DNA of 6,372 nucleotides from the NCBI GenBank assembly GCA_050329575.1, contig JBHJOP010000102.1, forward strand, positions 1 to 6,372, in the 5' to 3' direction. Below the pieces are notes generated by a model. It was given only the letters and a program-made list of their open reading frames with translations, was not told the origin of the DNA and did no database searches. The position numbers were made by a program, and so were the translations under genes. Shown piece after piece: positions 1-6,196 of the stretch. The stretch comes from JAUXFS01 sp050329575. Its GTDB lineage: Bacteria > Pseudomonadota > Alphaproteobacteria > Rhodospirillales > Defluviicoccaceae. Every line of letters begins with the position of its first letter. The stretch's first letter is position 1.

Positions 1-714
1 ATGACCGACGACGAGAAGCGGCTGACCGCCTATCACGAGGCGGGCCATGCGCTGGTCGGATTGCGCACCCCCGGCAACGATCCGCTGCACAAGGTGACGA
101 TCATCCCGCGCGGCCGGGCGCTCGGCGTCACGATGAACCTTCCGGATCGCGACCGTTACGCGTTCAGCAAGCGCGAGCTTCAGGCCCGGCTGGCGATGAT
201 GTTCGGCGGCCGGATCGCCGAGGAACTGGTGTTCGGGCCCGAGAACGTCACCACCGGCGCCGGCAACGACATCCAGCAGGCGACCAACCTCGCCCGCCGG
301 ATGGTCACCGAGTGGGGGATGAGCGACGCGCTCGGCCGGCTCCGGTACAGCGACAACGAGGATCAGATCTTCCTCGGTCGCGCGATCACCCACACGCAGA
401 ATGTCTCCGACGAGACCGCCCGGTTGATCGACACCGAAGTGCGACTGTTGATCGAGCAGGCGGAGGCGACGGCACACGGCGTGCTCGGCGAGGACCTGGA
501 CGGCCTGCACGCCATCGCCGAGGCGCTGCTGGCCTTCGAGACGCTGACCGGCGATGAGGTGCGGACCATCCTCGCCGGCGGCAGTGTCGTTCGCGACGAC
601 CATCCCGGCGAGGACCGGCCGCCGAGCAAGACCTCGGTGCCGCCGGTCGGTGATGGGATCGTCCCGCGCCGCCGCCCGGTTGTCGGCGGCCCGCAGGTGC
701 AGCCGCAAGGCTGA
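1..714 (+). CDS. ftsH: ATP-dependent zinc metalloprotease FtsH, C-terminal part (5' end outside window)
   Basis: This is the M41 peptidase half of FtsH, the inner-membrane hexameric AAA+ protease that degrades misassembled membrane proteins and some short-lived cytosolic regulators. Numbering from the window edge, the zinc motif HEAGH is at residues 12-16 (E13 catalytic). The third zinc ligand is expected to be D90 in the segment VTTGAGNDIQQAT. The stretch HKVTIIPRGRALGVT (30-44) is also diagnostic. The helical C-terminus runs to about residue 193 and is followed by a disordered Pro/Arg-rich tail ending PQG, as in alphaproteobacterial FtsH. FtsH is usually about 600-650 residues, so the transmembrane and AAA+ ATPase parts lie upstream of the window. 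The ATG at position 1 is almost certainly an internal methionine, since E. coli FtsH also has a Met just before its peptidase domain. The reading frame is intact to the TGA. Product identity is very sure; whether this is the main copy or a paralogue cannot be decided here. Confidence 0.95.
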   Translation: MTDDEKRLTAYHEAGHALVGLRTPGNDPLHKVTIIPRGRALGVTMNLPDRDRYAFSKRELQARLAMMFGGRIAEELVFGPENVTTGAGNDIQQATNLARRMVTEWGMSDALGRLRYSDNEDQIFLGRAITHTQNVSDETARLIDTEVRLLIEQAEATAHGVLGEDLDGLHAIAEALLAFETLTGDEVRTILAGGSVVRDDHPGEDRPPSKTSVPPVGDGIVPRRRPVVGGPQVQPQG

Positions 715-735
715 TCGGTTTCGCCGCTCGTGCTC

Positions 736-764
736 GGGCCGCCCCGATGGCTTCGGGGCGGTCT
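736..764 (+). terminator. Probable intrinsic terminator of ftsH
   Basis: A perfect 9-bp stem (739-747 CCGCCCCGA pairing with 753-761 TCGGGGCGG) closes a 5-nt loop, and G-U/G-C pairs extend it to 736-764. It begins 21 bases after the ftsH stop. The following tract (TCTTCGT) is only moderately T-rich, so termination may be leaky or may rely partly on Rho. Position and stem strength make an ftsH terminator the most likely role. Confidence 0.6.
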
Positions 765-821
765 TCGTGCATGTCGCGGGGCGGCTTCGTCCGCCCGACC
801 CGGCAGGAAGGGCTGGCGGGC

Positions 822-854
822 TTGATTGCGTGCCCGTTCGCGGATCTGTATAGC
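822..854 (+). promoter_or_regulatory. Weak candidate promoter for the methyltransferase gene
   Basis: The only AT-rich stretch of the gap is 845-862, TCTGTATAGCTTTAAATG. It contains TATAGC (849-854, 4 of 6 matches to the -10 consensus). TTGATT at 822-827 matches 4 of 6 positions of the -35 consensus, but the spacing of 21 bases is longer than the usual 16-18. A -10 read as TGTATA (847-852) gives spacing 19. The AT island stands out in otherwise very GC-rich sequence and lies after the ftsH terminator, where a promoter is needed. The exact boxes are uncertain. Confidence 0.25.
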
Positions 855-890
855 TTTAAATGCAGAGCACCGGACGAGGCCGCCCCCACC

Positions 891-918
891 TCGCGCATCC
901 GACGTCTCGGATGCGCGA
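891..918. repeat. Perfect 12-4-12 inverted repeat (hairpin or operator)
   Basis: The arms TCGCGCATCCGA (891-902) and TCGGATGCGCGA (907-918) are exact reverse complements around the 4-base loop CGTC. No T-run follows on either strand, so it does not look like an intrinsic terminator. It lies just downstream of the AT-rich pocket and about 165 bases before the methyltransferase start. It could be a regulator-binding dyad, a leader RNA hairpin or a dispersed palindromic repeat. The sequence alone does not choose between these. Confidence 0.6.
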
Positions 919-1063
919 TCGGGACGACGGGCTCTCGATCCGGTATCCCTGATCCAACCCGTTCGGCACGCGACCGCCTTCGCCACCGGCGTCGGTCGGT
1001 TCGCCCGGGCGGGCCAGGGGACGGAACCTACTCGCGGCTGGGCGGAGATCCTGCCGCGCGCTC

Positions 1064-1073
1064 GGGGAGGGGG
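1064..1073 (+). promoter_or_regulatory. Ribosome binding site fixing the methyltransferase start
   Basis: The purine block GGGGAGGGGG ends 9 bases before the ATG at 1083. It supports that start over the in-frame ATG at 747 and over the internal ATG at 1092, which would lie 18 bases from the block. Confidence 0.6.
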
Positions 1074-1082
1074 TGCAACGAC

Positions 1083-1838
1083 ATGAGCAGGATGACCGGT
1101 GAAGACATCTTGCGCCGCCTGTATCCGGAGCTCGACGCCGGCGGCTTCAGCCACGATGACCAACTGGTGACGTTCTTCACTCGCGTGCGAGCGCTCCTGC
1201 CGCCGGGAGCGGTTGTGATGGACTTCGGCGCCGGTCGTGGCAAGTCGAGCGAGATTCCCTGCGACTACAAGCGCGACCTCGTTCGCCTGCGGGAGACCTG
1301 TGCGAGGTACGTCGGCGTGGACATCGACGAGGTCGTTCTGCAGAATCCTCTGGTCGACGAAGCCGTGGTCGTCGCCCCGTTGCAGCCGTTTCCCTTCGAG
1401 GACGCATCGTTCGACATGATCGTCTCCTTACGGGTGTTCGAGCACGTCGCCCGTCCCGACGTCTCCGCCGCCGAACTCGACCGGGTGCTGAGGCCGGGGG
1501 GCTGGATCTGCGCCCTGACGCCCAACAAGTGGGGCTACATGGGGATGGCGGCCCGTCTCCTGCCGGAACACTCGAAGGCCAGGCTGCTGGCGATCTTTGC
1601 GCCGGCCCGGAAGATCGAGGACCATTTCGTCACCCGCTACCGGATGAACACGCGACGAGCCCTGCGGCGGCTCTTTCCCGAGCCACGCTTCTCCCACCAC
1701 AGCTACGTCTTTGGCGGACCGCCGGCCGCCCACGCCAACAGCCTGGCGCTGGCGCGGCTGGCGATGGCCTACGAGTGGCTGATGCCGCCGTCGTTGCGAA
1801 AATCGCTCCACGTCTTCATTCGCAAGAACCCCGTGTAA
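1083..1838 (+). CDS. Class I SAM-dependent methyltransferase (Methyltransf_11-like)
   Basis: The 251-residue cytosolic protein has a complete Rossmann-type SAM-binding core. Motif I is MDFGAGRG (46-53). The acidic end of strand 2, expected to hold the SAM ribose, is VGVDID (77-82, D80). The motif II region is FPFEDASFDMIVS (103-115), followed by VFEHV (118-122) and the post-core LRPGG (136-140). The N-terminal GGFSHDDQLVTFFTRVRALL and the later TPNKWGYMGMAARL resemble methyltransferases often found in exopolysaccharide, O-antigen and other surface-glycan clusters, so a sugar or lipid acceptor is plausible, but no acceptor can be assigned. There is no signal peptide or membrane segment. No glycosyltransferase or other pathway partner lies in the window, and the gene appears to be a single-gene unit. 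It converges on ugpC with a 50-base gap. Start chosen from the SD at 1064-1073 and the onset of conserved sequence. Family is sure; substrate unknown. Confidence 0.85.
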   Translation: MSRMTGEDILRRLYPELDAGGFSHDDQLVTFFTRVRALLPPGAVVMDFGAGRGKSSEIPCDYKRDLVRLRETCARYVGVDIDEVVLQNPLVDEAVVVAPLQPFPFEDASFDMIVSLRVFEHVARPDVSAAELDRVLRPGGWICALTPNKWGYMGMAARLLPEHSKARLLAIFAPARKIEDHFVTRYRMNTRRALRRLFPEPRFSHHSYVFGGPPAAHANSLALARLAMAYEWLMPPSLRKSLHVFIRKNPV

Positions 1839-1860
1839 CCACGGGCGCGACCGGGGGCAC

Positions 1861-1879
1861 CCGCCGGCGTGCGCCGGGG
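1861..1879. terminator. Possible weak bidirectional hairpin between convergent genes
   Basis: Within the 50-base convergent gap, CCGGC (1864-1868) pairs with GCCGG (1873-1877) around GTGC. After a G/G mismatch one further C-G pair (1862/1879) is possible. There is no T-run on either strand. A terminator is expected here for both the methyltransferase and ugp transcripts, but this short stem is weak evidence. Confidence 0.25.
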
Positions 1880-1888
1880 CCGGCCGGA

Positions 1889-2962
1889 TCAGCCGTCGAT
1901 CCGGCGCCCGGAGGCGGGGTCGAAGAGATGCAGGGCGGCGCCGTCCGGCAGCACCGGCAACGTCTCGCCCGGTCGGGCGACCACGTGACCCGGCAGCCGG
2001 ATCACCAGATCGGCGTCGCCGATGCGGCCGTGAATGAGCGTGTCGGCGCCGAGGGCTTCCGCCACGTCGACCCGGAGGCGCCAGGTCGCGGCGTCGCGTT
2101 CCTCCGCCAGCCGCAGGTTCTCGGGTCGGATTCCGAGGGTGACGGCGCGGCCGTCGAGGGCGGTGACGGCGCCGTTGGTGGTCGCCAAGGTCGATCCGTC
2201 CGCCAGCCGCAGGGCCCTCGCCTCGACGCGCACCGGCAGGAAGTTCATCGACGGCGAGCCGATGAACCCCGCCACGTAGGCGGTGGCGGGCCGATCGTAG
2301 ACGTCCTTCGGCCGGCCGATCTGCTCGGCGATGCCGGCGTTCATCACCACCAGCCGGTCGGCCAGGGTCATCGCTTCGGTCTGGTCGTGGGTGACGTAGA
2401 TCGAGGTGACGCCGAGATCGCGGTGCAGCTTCCGGATCTCGAGGCGCATCTGGACCCGCAGCTTGGCATCGAGATTGGAGAGCGGTTCGTCGAACAGGAA
2501 CACCGCCGGCTCGCGGACGATCGCGCGGCCCATGGCGACCCGCTGCCGCTGCCCGCCCGAGAGCTGCCGCGGTCGGCGCTGCAACAGCTCCTCCAGTTGC
2601 AGGATGGCGGCGGCGCGGCGCACCCGGGCGTCGATGTCGGCCTTCTTCATGCCGCGATTGCGCAGCCCGTAGGCCATGTTGTCGTATACCGACATGTGCG
2701 GATAGAGGGCGTAGTTCTGGAACACCATGGCGATGTCGCGGTCCTTGGGTTCCAGCCGGTTGACCACCCGCTCGCCGATGGCGATCTCGCCGGCGGTGAT
2801 CTGTTCGAGGCCGGCGATCATCCGCAGCACCGTCGACTTGCCGCAGCCGGACGGGCCGACGATGACGATGAACTCGCCGTCGGCGATCTCCAGGTCGATG
2901 CCGTGGATCACGGCGACCGGGCCGTAGGACTTCTTCACCCCGCGCAGGCTCACGCTCGCCAT
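1889..2962 (-). CDS. ugpC: sn-glycerol-3-phosphate ABC importer, ATP-binding protein UgpC
   Basis: This is the cytoplasmic ATPase that powers the Ugp importer by dimerising under the UgpA-UgpE channel. In the 357 residues every nucleotide-binding motif is present: Walker A GPSGCGKST (36-44), Q-loop Q82 (MVFQNYALYPHMSV), signature LSGGQ (134-138), Walker B VFLFDE (154-159), D-loop SNLD (162-165) and switch His H192. A C-terminal regulatory/TOBE region (about 235-355) with GIRPEN (277-282) marks the MalK/UgpC subfamily (CUT1 type). Length matches E. coli UgpC (about 356). From sequence alone UgpC is hard to separate from MalK or other sugar ATPases; the assignment rests on UgpB, UgpA and UgpE upstream. 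It is the last operon gene, 7 bases after the ugpE stop, with only a weak SD-like AAGTGAG overlapping that stop, which suggests translational coupling. No ugpQ follows; the next gene is on the opposite strand. Confidence 0.92.
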   Translation of the reverse strand: MASVSLRGVKKSYGPVAVIHGIDLEIADGEFIVIVGPSGCGKSTVLRMIAGLEQITAGEIAIGERVVNRLEPKDRDIAMVFQNYALYPHMSVYDNMAYGLRNRGMKKADIDARVRRAAAILQLEELLQRRPRQLSGGQRQRVAMGRAIVREPAVFLFDEPLSNLDAKLRVQMRLEIRKLHRDLGVTSIYVTHDQTEAMTLADRLVVMNAGIAEQIGRPKDVYDRPATAYVAGFIGSPSMNFLPVRVEARALRLADGSTLATTNGAVTALDGRAVTLGIRPENLRLAEERDAATWRLRVDVAEALGADTLIHGRIGDADLVIRLPGHVVARPGETLPVLPDGAALHLFDPASGRRIDG

Positions 2963-2969
2963 CGCCGAC

Positions 2970-3821
2970 TCACTTCTCGGTTTCGACCAGTCCCTTGACG
3001 AACCAGCGCTGCATCACGATCACCACGATCACCGGCGGCACCATCGCCAGGATCGCGGTCGCCATCACCATGTGCCATTGTACCGCCGCGTCGACCACGT
3101 TCACCATCCGCGAGATTCCCATCACGACGGTGTAGTAGCGCTCGTCCGTGGTGACGATCAGCGGCCACAGGTACTGGTTCCAGCCGTAGATGAACTGGAT
3201 CACGAACAGGGCGGCGATCGAGGTGCGGCTGAGCGGCAGCAGGATGTCCCAGAAGAAGCGGATCGGCCCGGCGCCGTCGATGCGGGCGGCTTCGGCCAGC
3301 TCGTCCGGAACGCTGAGGAAGAACTGCCGGAACAGGAAGGTTGCGGTCGCCGAGGCGATCAGCGGAATGGTGAGACCGGTGAAGGAGTTGAGCATGCCGA
3401 GGTCGGCGATGACCTTGAACGTCGGCAGGATCCGCACCTCGACCGGCAGCATCAGGGTGATGAAGATCATCCAGAAGAAGCCCATCCGGAACGGGAAGCG
3501 GAAATAGACGATGGCGTAGGCGGCGATGATCGAGATCGCGATCTTGCCGAGGGTGATGCCGAGCGCCATCACCAGGCTGTTCCACATCATCAGCCCGACC
3601 GGCGGCGCACTGGTGGCGCCCCGCAGCCCCTGCAGGATCACCTCGCGGTAGTTCTCGAAGAAATGGCGGCCGGGCAGGAACGGGATCGGCGCCTGCAGCA
3701 TGGTCATCCGGTCGTGGGTCGAGGCGACGAAGGTCAGATAGACCGGCAGCGCGATGATCAGGATGCCGACCACCAGCACCGCGTGCGACAGGAAGGTGAC
3801 CCAGGGGCGGTTCTCGATCAT
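2970..3821 (-). CDS. ugpE: sn-glycerol-3-phosphate ABC importer, permease UgpE
   Basis: This is the second integral inner-membrane permease of the Ugp importer, pairing with UgpA to form the substrate path. The 283 residues start MIENRPW, as remembered for E. coli UgpE (about 281 aa), and share long blocks with it such as FFWMIFITLMLPVEVR (115-130), SATATFLFRQFF (157-168) and FIYGWNQYLWPL (210-221). About six hydrophobic segments are visible, near 8-30, 78-105, 113-128, 148-168, 200-222 and 250-272. The cytoplasmic EAA loop that docks on UgpC is EAARIDGAGP and following (177-197, ending ILLPL). It starts 7 bases after the ugpA stop and ends 7 bases before ugpC, consistent with one polycistronic mRNA. 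No strong SD precedes the ATG, only GAG at a suitable distance. The protein appears complete, with no missing motif. Confidence 0.95.
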   Translation of the reverse strand: MIENRPWVTFLSHAVLVVGILIIALPVYLTFVASTHDRMTMLQAPIPFLPGRHFFENYREVILQGLRGATSAPPVGLMMWNSLVMALGITLGKIAISIIAAYAIVYFRFPFRMGFFWMIFITLMLPVEVRILPTFKVIADLGMLNSFTGLTIPLIASATATFLFRQFFLSVPDELAEAARIDGAGPIRFFWDILLPLSRTSIAALFVIQFIYGWNQYLWPLIVTTDERYYTVVMGISRMVNVVDAAVQWHMVMATAILAMVPPVIVVIVMQRWFVKGLVETEK

Positions 3822-3828
3822 CGCGGTC

Positions 3829-4710
3829 TCAATAATGCACCCGGCGCTCGATGTAGCGGAACTGCACCACCGTGAGCGCGATGACGATCGCCATCAGCAC
3901 CACCGACTGCGCCGCCGAGCCGCCGAGATCGAGCGCGCGGAAACTGTCCGACCAGACCTTGAACACCAGAATCTCGGTTGCCTTGGCGGGTCCGCCGCCG
4001 GTCACCGCGTGGATGATGCCGAAGGTGCCGAAGAACGCGTAGACGACGTTGACGACCAGCAGGAAGAAGCCGGTCGGCGACAAGAGCGGGAAGATCACCG
4101 TCCAGAACCGGCGGCCGGGGCCGGCCCCGTCGATCGCCGCGGCTTCGATCAGCGATTTCGGGATCGACTGCAAGCCGGCCAGAAAGAAGATGAAGTTGTA
4201 GGGGATCTGGTTCCAGCAGGCGGCGATCACCACCAGCAGCAGCGCCTGATTGCCGTTCAGCACGTGGTTCCAGTCGTAACCCATCCGGTTGAGGCCGTAG
4301 GCGATGATCCCGACCGACGGATTGAACATGAAGCCCCACAGCACACCGGCCACCGCCGGCGCCACCGCGTAAGGCCAGATCAGCATGGTCTTGTAGGTCG
4401 ACGCGCCGCGGATGACGCGGTCGGCCATCACCGCCAGCAGCAGCGACAGCGACAGACCGAAGAACGCCACCGCCGAACTGAAGATCGCGGTGACCCGGAA
4501 CGAGTTCAGGTAGGTCGGATCGGCGAACACCCGCGCGAAGTTGTCGAAGCCGACGAAGCGGGTGGCGAGACCGAAGGGGTCCTCCTCCAGCACCGACTGG
4601 AACAGCGCCTGGCCGGCCGGCCAGAAGAAGAACACCAGGGTGATCGCGACTTGCGGCGCGACCAGCAAAAAGGGGAGGGCATAGCCCCCGAACGCGACCC
4701 GCTTCTGCAT
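3829..4710 (-). CDS. ugpA: sn-glycerol-3-phosphate ABC importer, permease UgpA
   Basis: This is the first integral inner-membrane permease of the Ugp importer, partner of UgpE. The 293 residues compare with about 295 in E. coli UgpA. Shared blocks, from memory of that protein, include LLVAPQ (15-20), MLIWPYAVAPAVAGVLW (109-125), GYDWNH (144-149), SLIEAAAIDGAGP (186-198) and SAAQSVVLM (265-273). The coupling EAA loop is EAAAIDGAGP through IFPLL (189-210). About six hydrophobic segments fit the MalF/UgpA permease fold, which here lacks the extra N-terminal helices of enteric MalF. The start is set by alignment with the family. The upstream 20 bases contain no convincing SD, only GGG at about -9. 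It lies 69 bases after ugpB, separated by a GC-rich hairpin, and 7 bases before ugpE. Identification is firm. Confidence 0.95.
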   Translation of the reverse strand: MQKRVAFGGYALPFLLVAPQVAITLVFFFWPAGQALFQSVLEEDPFGLATRFVGFDNFARVFADPTYLNSFRVTAIFSSAVAFFGLSLSLLLAVMADRVIRGASTYKTMLIWPYAVAPAVAGVLWGFMFNPSVGIIAYGLNRMGYDWNHVLNGNQALLLVVIAACWNQIPYNFIFFLAGLQSIPKSLIEAAAIDGAGPGRRFWTVIFPLLSPTGFFLLVVNVVYAFFGTFGIIHAVTGGGPAKATEILVFKVWSDSFRALDLGGSAAQSVVLMAIVIALTVVQFRYIERRVHY

Positions 4711-4734
4711 CGAGAAGGCCCGACAGCGGCGACC

Positions 4735-4766
4735 CCGCCGCCCGCGTCTGCCGGCGCGGGCGGCGG
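4735..4766 (-). other. Intercistronic 12-bp all-GC hairpin between ugpB and ugpA
   Basis: On the + strand, CCGCCGCCCGCG (4735-4746) pairs perfectly with CGCGGGCGGCGG (4755-4766) around an 8-nt loop. In the ugp mRNA the hairpin starts 13 nt after the ugpB stop and ends 24 nt before the ugpA ATG. No U-run follows, so it is not a simple intrinsic terminator. Hairpins after the binding-protein gene of ABC operons are known to protect the upstream message from 3' exonucleases or to cause partial termination, giving more binding protein than permease. That role is inferred here. Confidence 0.65.
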
Positions 4767-4779
4767 CAGCCGGATGCCG

Positions 4780-6105
4780 CTACCGGTTCGCTCGCTCGAA
4801 GTCGCGCAGGAGCTGGTTGCCCCGGGCGACGGCATCGTCGAGCGCCTGCTTCGCGGTCTTCTTGCCCGCCCAGACCGCCTCCAGCTCCTCGTCCATGACG
4901 TCGCGGATCTGGACGAAGTTGCCGAGGCGCAGGCCCTTCGAGTTCTCGGTCGCCGGCTTGTGCGTCAACTGCAGGACGGCGACGTCACGGCCGGGGAACT
5001 TGTCGTAGAAGCCGGACTCGCGGGTCAATTCGTAGGCGGCCATGGTGATCGGAACATAGCCGGTCTTCATGTGCCACTGCGACTGCACGTCGGGGCGCGA
5101 CAGGAACGAGAAGAACTTGGCAACGCCCTTGTACTCCTCCTTCGGCTTGCCGGCCAACACCCACAGGGTGGCGCCGCCGATGATCGAGTTCTGCGGCGCT
5201 CCCGCGGCGTCCGGCCAGTAGGGCAGCATCGCCATGCCGAACGGCTTGTCCTTCATCCCCTCGGCGAAGCCGCCGGCCGAGCCGGTCGAACCCATGAACA
5301 TCGGGCATTCGCCGCTGATGAATTTCGGGTTCGGCTTGCCCTCGCGGCCGGCGAACACGAAGATCTTGTCCTTGTGCCAGTCGGCGAGCTGCTGGATGTG
5401 CTTGACGTGCAGGGGGCTGTTGACCTTCAGCTCGGTGTCGAGGCCGGCAAAGCCGTTCTCGCGGGTCGCGAACGGCACGTTGTGCCAGGCGCCGAAGTTC
5501 TCGAGCTGGATCCAGGTCTGCCACTGGGTGGAGAAGCCGCAGTCGAAGCCGGCGGCGATCAGCTTCTTGCCGTAATCGCCGACCTCGGGCCAGGTCCGGG
5601 GCGGCTTCTCGGGGTCGAGCCCGGCCTTCTTGAAGGCCTCCTTGTTCCAGTATAACACCGACGTCGAGCTGTTGAACGGCATCGACAGCAGCTTGCCGTC
5701 CGGGGTCGAGTAGTAGCCGTAGACGGGACCGATGAACGCCTTCGGATCGAACGGCTCGCCGGCGTCGGCCATCAGCTGGTGAACGGGATAGATGGCACCC
5801 TTGGCCGCCATCATCGTCGCGGTGCCGACCTCGAACACCTGGACGATGTGCGGCTGCTGGCGGGCCCGGAACGCCGCGATCGCGCCCGTCATCGTCTCGG
5901 TGTAGGTGCCCTTGTAGACCGGCACCACCTTGTAGTCGCTCTGCGACTTGTTGAAGTCCTCGGCCAAGGCGTTCAGTGCCTCGCCGAGCTGGCCGCCCAT
6001 CGCGTGCCACCATTGGATCTCGGTCTGGGCGTGGCCGGCCGAAGCGGTCAGCGCCATTCCCGCGGCCATCACCGCAGACATCAGCAGCCGTTGCAGTCTC
6101 TTCAT
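4780..6105 (-). CDS. ugpB: sn-glycerol-3-phosphate-binding periplasmic protein UgpB
   Basis: This is the periplasmic receptor that captures sn-glycerol-3-phosphate, and in E. coli also glycerophosphodiesters such as glycerophosphocholine, for UgpAEC. The 441-residue product (E. coli about 438) begins with a Sec signal peptide: basic MKRLQR, a hydrophobic core to about residue 22, and likely cleavage after AGHA (26). Cluster B/family 1 binding-protein blocks shared with E. coli UgpB include VPVYKGTY (61-68), VFEVGTATMMA (90-100), MPFNSST (142-148), WQTWIQLENF (195-204), APQNSIIGGA (303-312), MKTGYVPIT (346-354), GLRLGN (391-396) and DEELEAVW (405-412). These blocks contain the aromatic, Ser, Gly, Tyr and Arg positions I associate with the E. 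coli ligand pocket, including both Trp of WQTW. It is the first operon gene, with a good SD at 6112-6117. There is no lipobox Cys, so it is a free periplasmic protein. The maltose or generic sugar alternative is unlikely given these blocks. Confidence 0.96.
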   Translation of the reverse strand: MKRLQRLLMSAVMAAGMALTASAGHAQTEIQWWHAMGGQLGEALNALAEDFNKSQSDYKVVPVYKGTYTETMTGAIAAFRARQQPHIVQVFEVGTATMMAAKGAIYPVHQLMADAGEPFDPKAFIGPVYGYYSTPDGKLLSMPFNSSTSVLYWNKEAFKKAGLDPEKPPRTWPEVGDYGKKLIAAGFDCGFSTQWQTWIQLENFGAWHNVPFATRENGFAGLDTELKVNSPLHVKHIQQLADWHKDKIFVFAGREGKPNPKFISGECPMFMGSTGSAGGFAEGMKDKPFGMAMLPYWPDAAGAPQNSIIGGATLWVLAGKPKEEYKGVAKFFSFLSRPDVQSQWHMKTGYVPITMAAYELTRESGFYDKFPGRDVAVLQLTHKPATENSKGLRLGNFVQIRDVMDEELEAVWAGKKTAKQALDDAVARGNQLLRDFERANR

Positions 6106-6111
6106 CGAAGA

Positions 6112-6117
6112 TCCTCC
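6112..6117 (-). promoter_or_regulatory. Ribosome binding site of ugpB
   Basis: On the minus strand GGAGGA (6117 to 6112) lies 6 bases before the ATG at 6105-6103. It is the strongest SD in the operon and contrasts with the weak SDs before ugpA, ugpE and ugpC, which fits high UgpB synthesis. Confidence 0.8.
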
Positions 6118-6157
6118 CCTCGGTAATCACACGATCGCCCGCCTTCGCGGCGGCGCG

Positions 6158-6177
6158 ACTATAGGAGGCCGATTATT
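6158..6177 (-). promoter_or_regulatory. Candidate -10 elements of the ugp promoter
   Basis: Two minus-strand hexamers each match 5 of 6 positions of TATAAT: AATAAT (6177-6172) and TATAGT (6163-6158). Neither has a good TTGACA-like -35 at 16-18 bases, which fits an activator-dependent promoter. AATAAT lies 19 bases downstream of the candidate Pho box. Transcription from either would give a leader of roughly 45-60 nt before the ugpB ATG. Confidence 0.4.
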
Positions 6178-6196
6178 GCCCTTCGGGGTCGGAAAG

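Larger units (their letters stand above)
715..1082. other. Non-coding gap between ftsH and the methyltransferase gene
   Basis: This 368-base gap holds the ftsH terminator hairpin (736-764), an AT-rich pocket (845-862), a perfect inverted repeat (891-918) and the downstream SD (1064-1073). An open frame in phase with the methyltransferase runs back to an ATG at 747, but its translation is low-complexity and rich in Arg, Gly, Pro and Ser, resembles no domain I recognise, and starts inside the terminator stem. I treat it as non-coding. I see no tRNA or recognisable small RNA. The methyltransferase transcript would have a leader of up to about 220 nt if it starts near the AT-rich pocket. Confidence 0.6.

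Noticed and set aside
747..1082. N-terminal extension of the methyltransferase to the ATG at 747
   Set aside because: The extension is low-complexity, begins inside the ftsH terminator stem and lacks an SD, while the ATG at 1083 has a purine-rich SD and directly precedes conserved sequence.
363..1163. Minus-strand frames across the end of ftsH and the following gap
   Set aside because: Their translations are Arg/Pro/Ser-rich and domainless, and overlap the conserved FtsH frame; no SD or family resemblance.
1529..2998. A 489-codon open frame on the + strand opposite ugpC
   Set aside because: It is antisense to a complete UgpC with all motifs. Its translation is rich in His, Arg, Asp and Gly with no domain, typical of the mirror frame of a GC3-rich gene.
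3754..5655. A 633-codon open frame on the + strand across ugpA, ugpB and the start of ugpE
   Set aside because: It spans several real genes on the other strand, its product is low-complexity (His, Arg, Glu, Gln, Asp), and no SD precedes it. It is an artefact of high GC.
1889..6105. Reading the operon as a maltose or other sugar importer (MalEFGK-like)
   Set aside because: UgpC alone would allow this, but UgpB, UgpA and UgpE share long family-specific blocks with the glycerol-3-phosphate system and the gene order is that of ugpBAEC.
4985..6130. A 381-codon minus-strand frame overlapping ugpB
   Set aside because: It is the +1-type shadow of ugpB with an Arg/Gly-rich translation, whereas the ugpB frame has a signal peptide and conserved blocks throughout.
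6139..6153. Short stem CCGCC/GGCGG with a TTCGC loop in the ugpB leader
   Set aside because: A 5-bp GC stem is expected by chance in DNA this GC-rich; no riboswitch-like architecture surrounds it.
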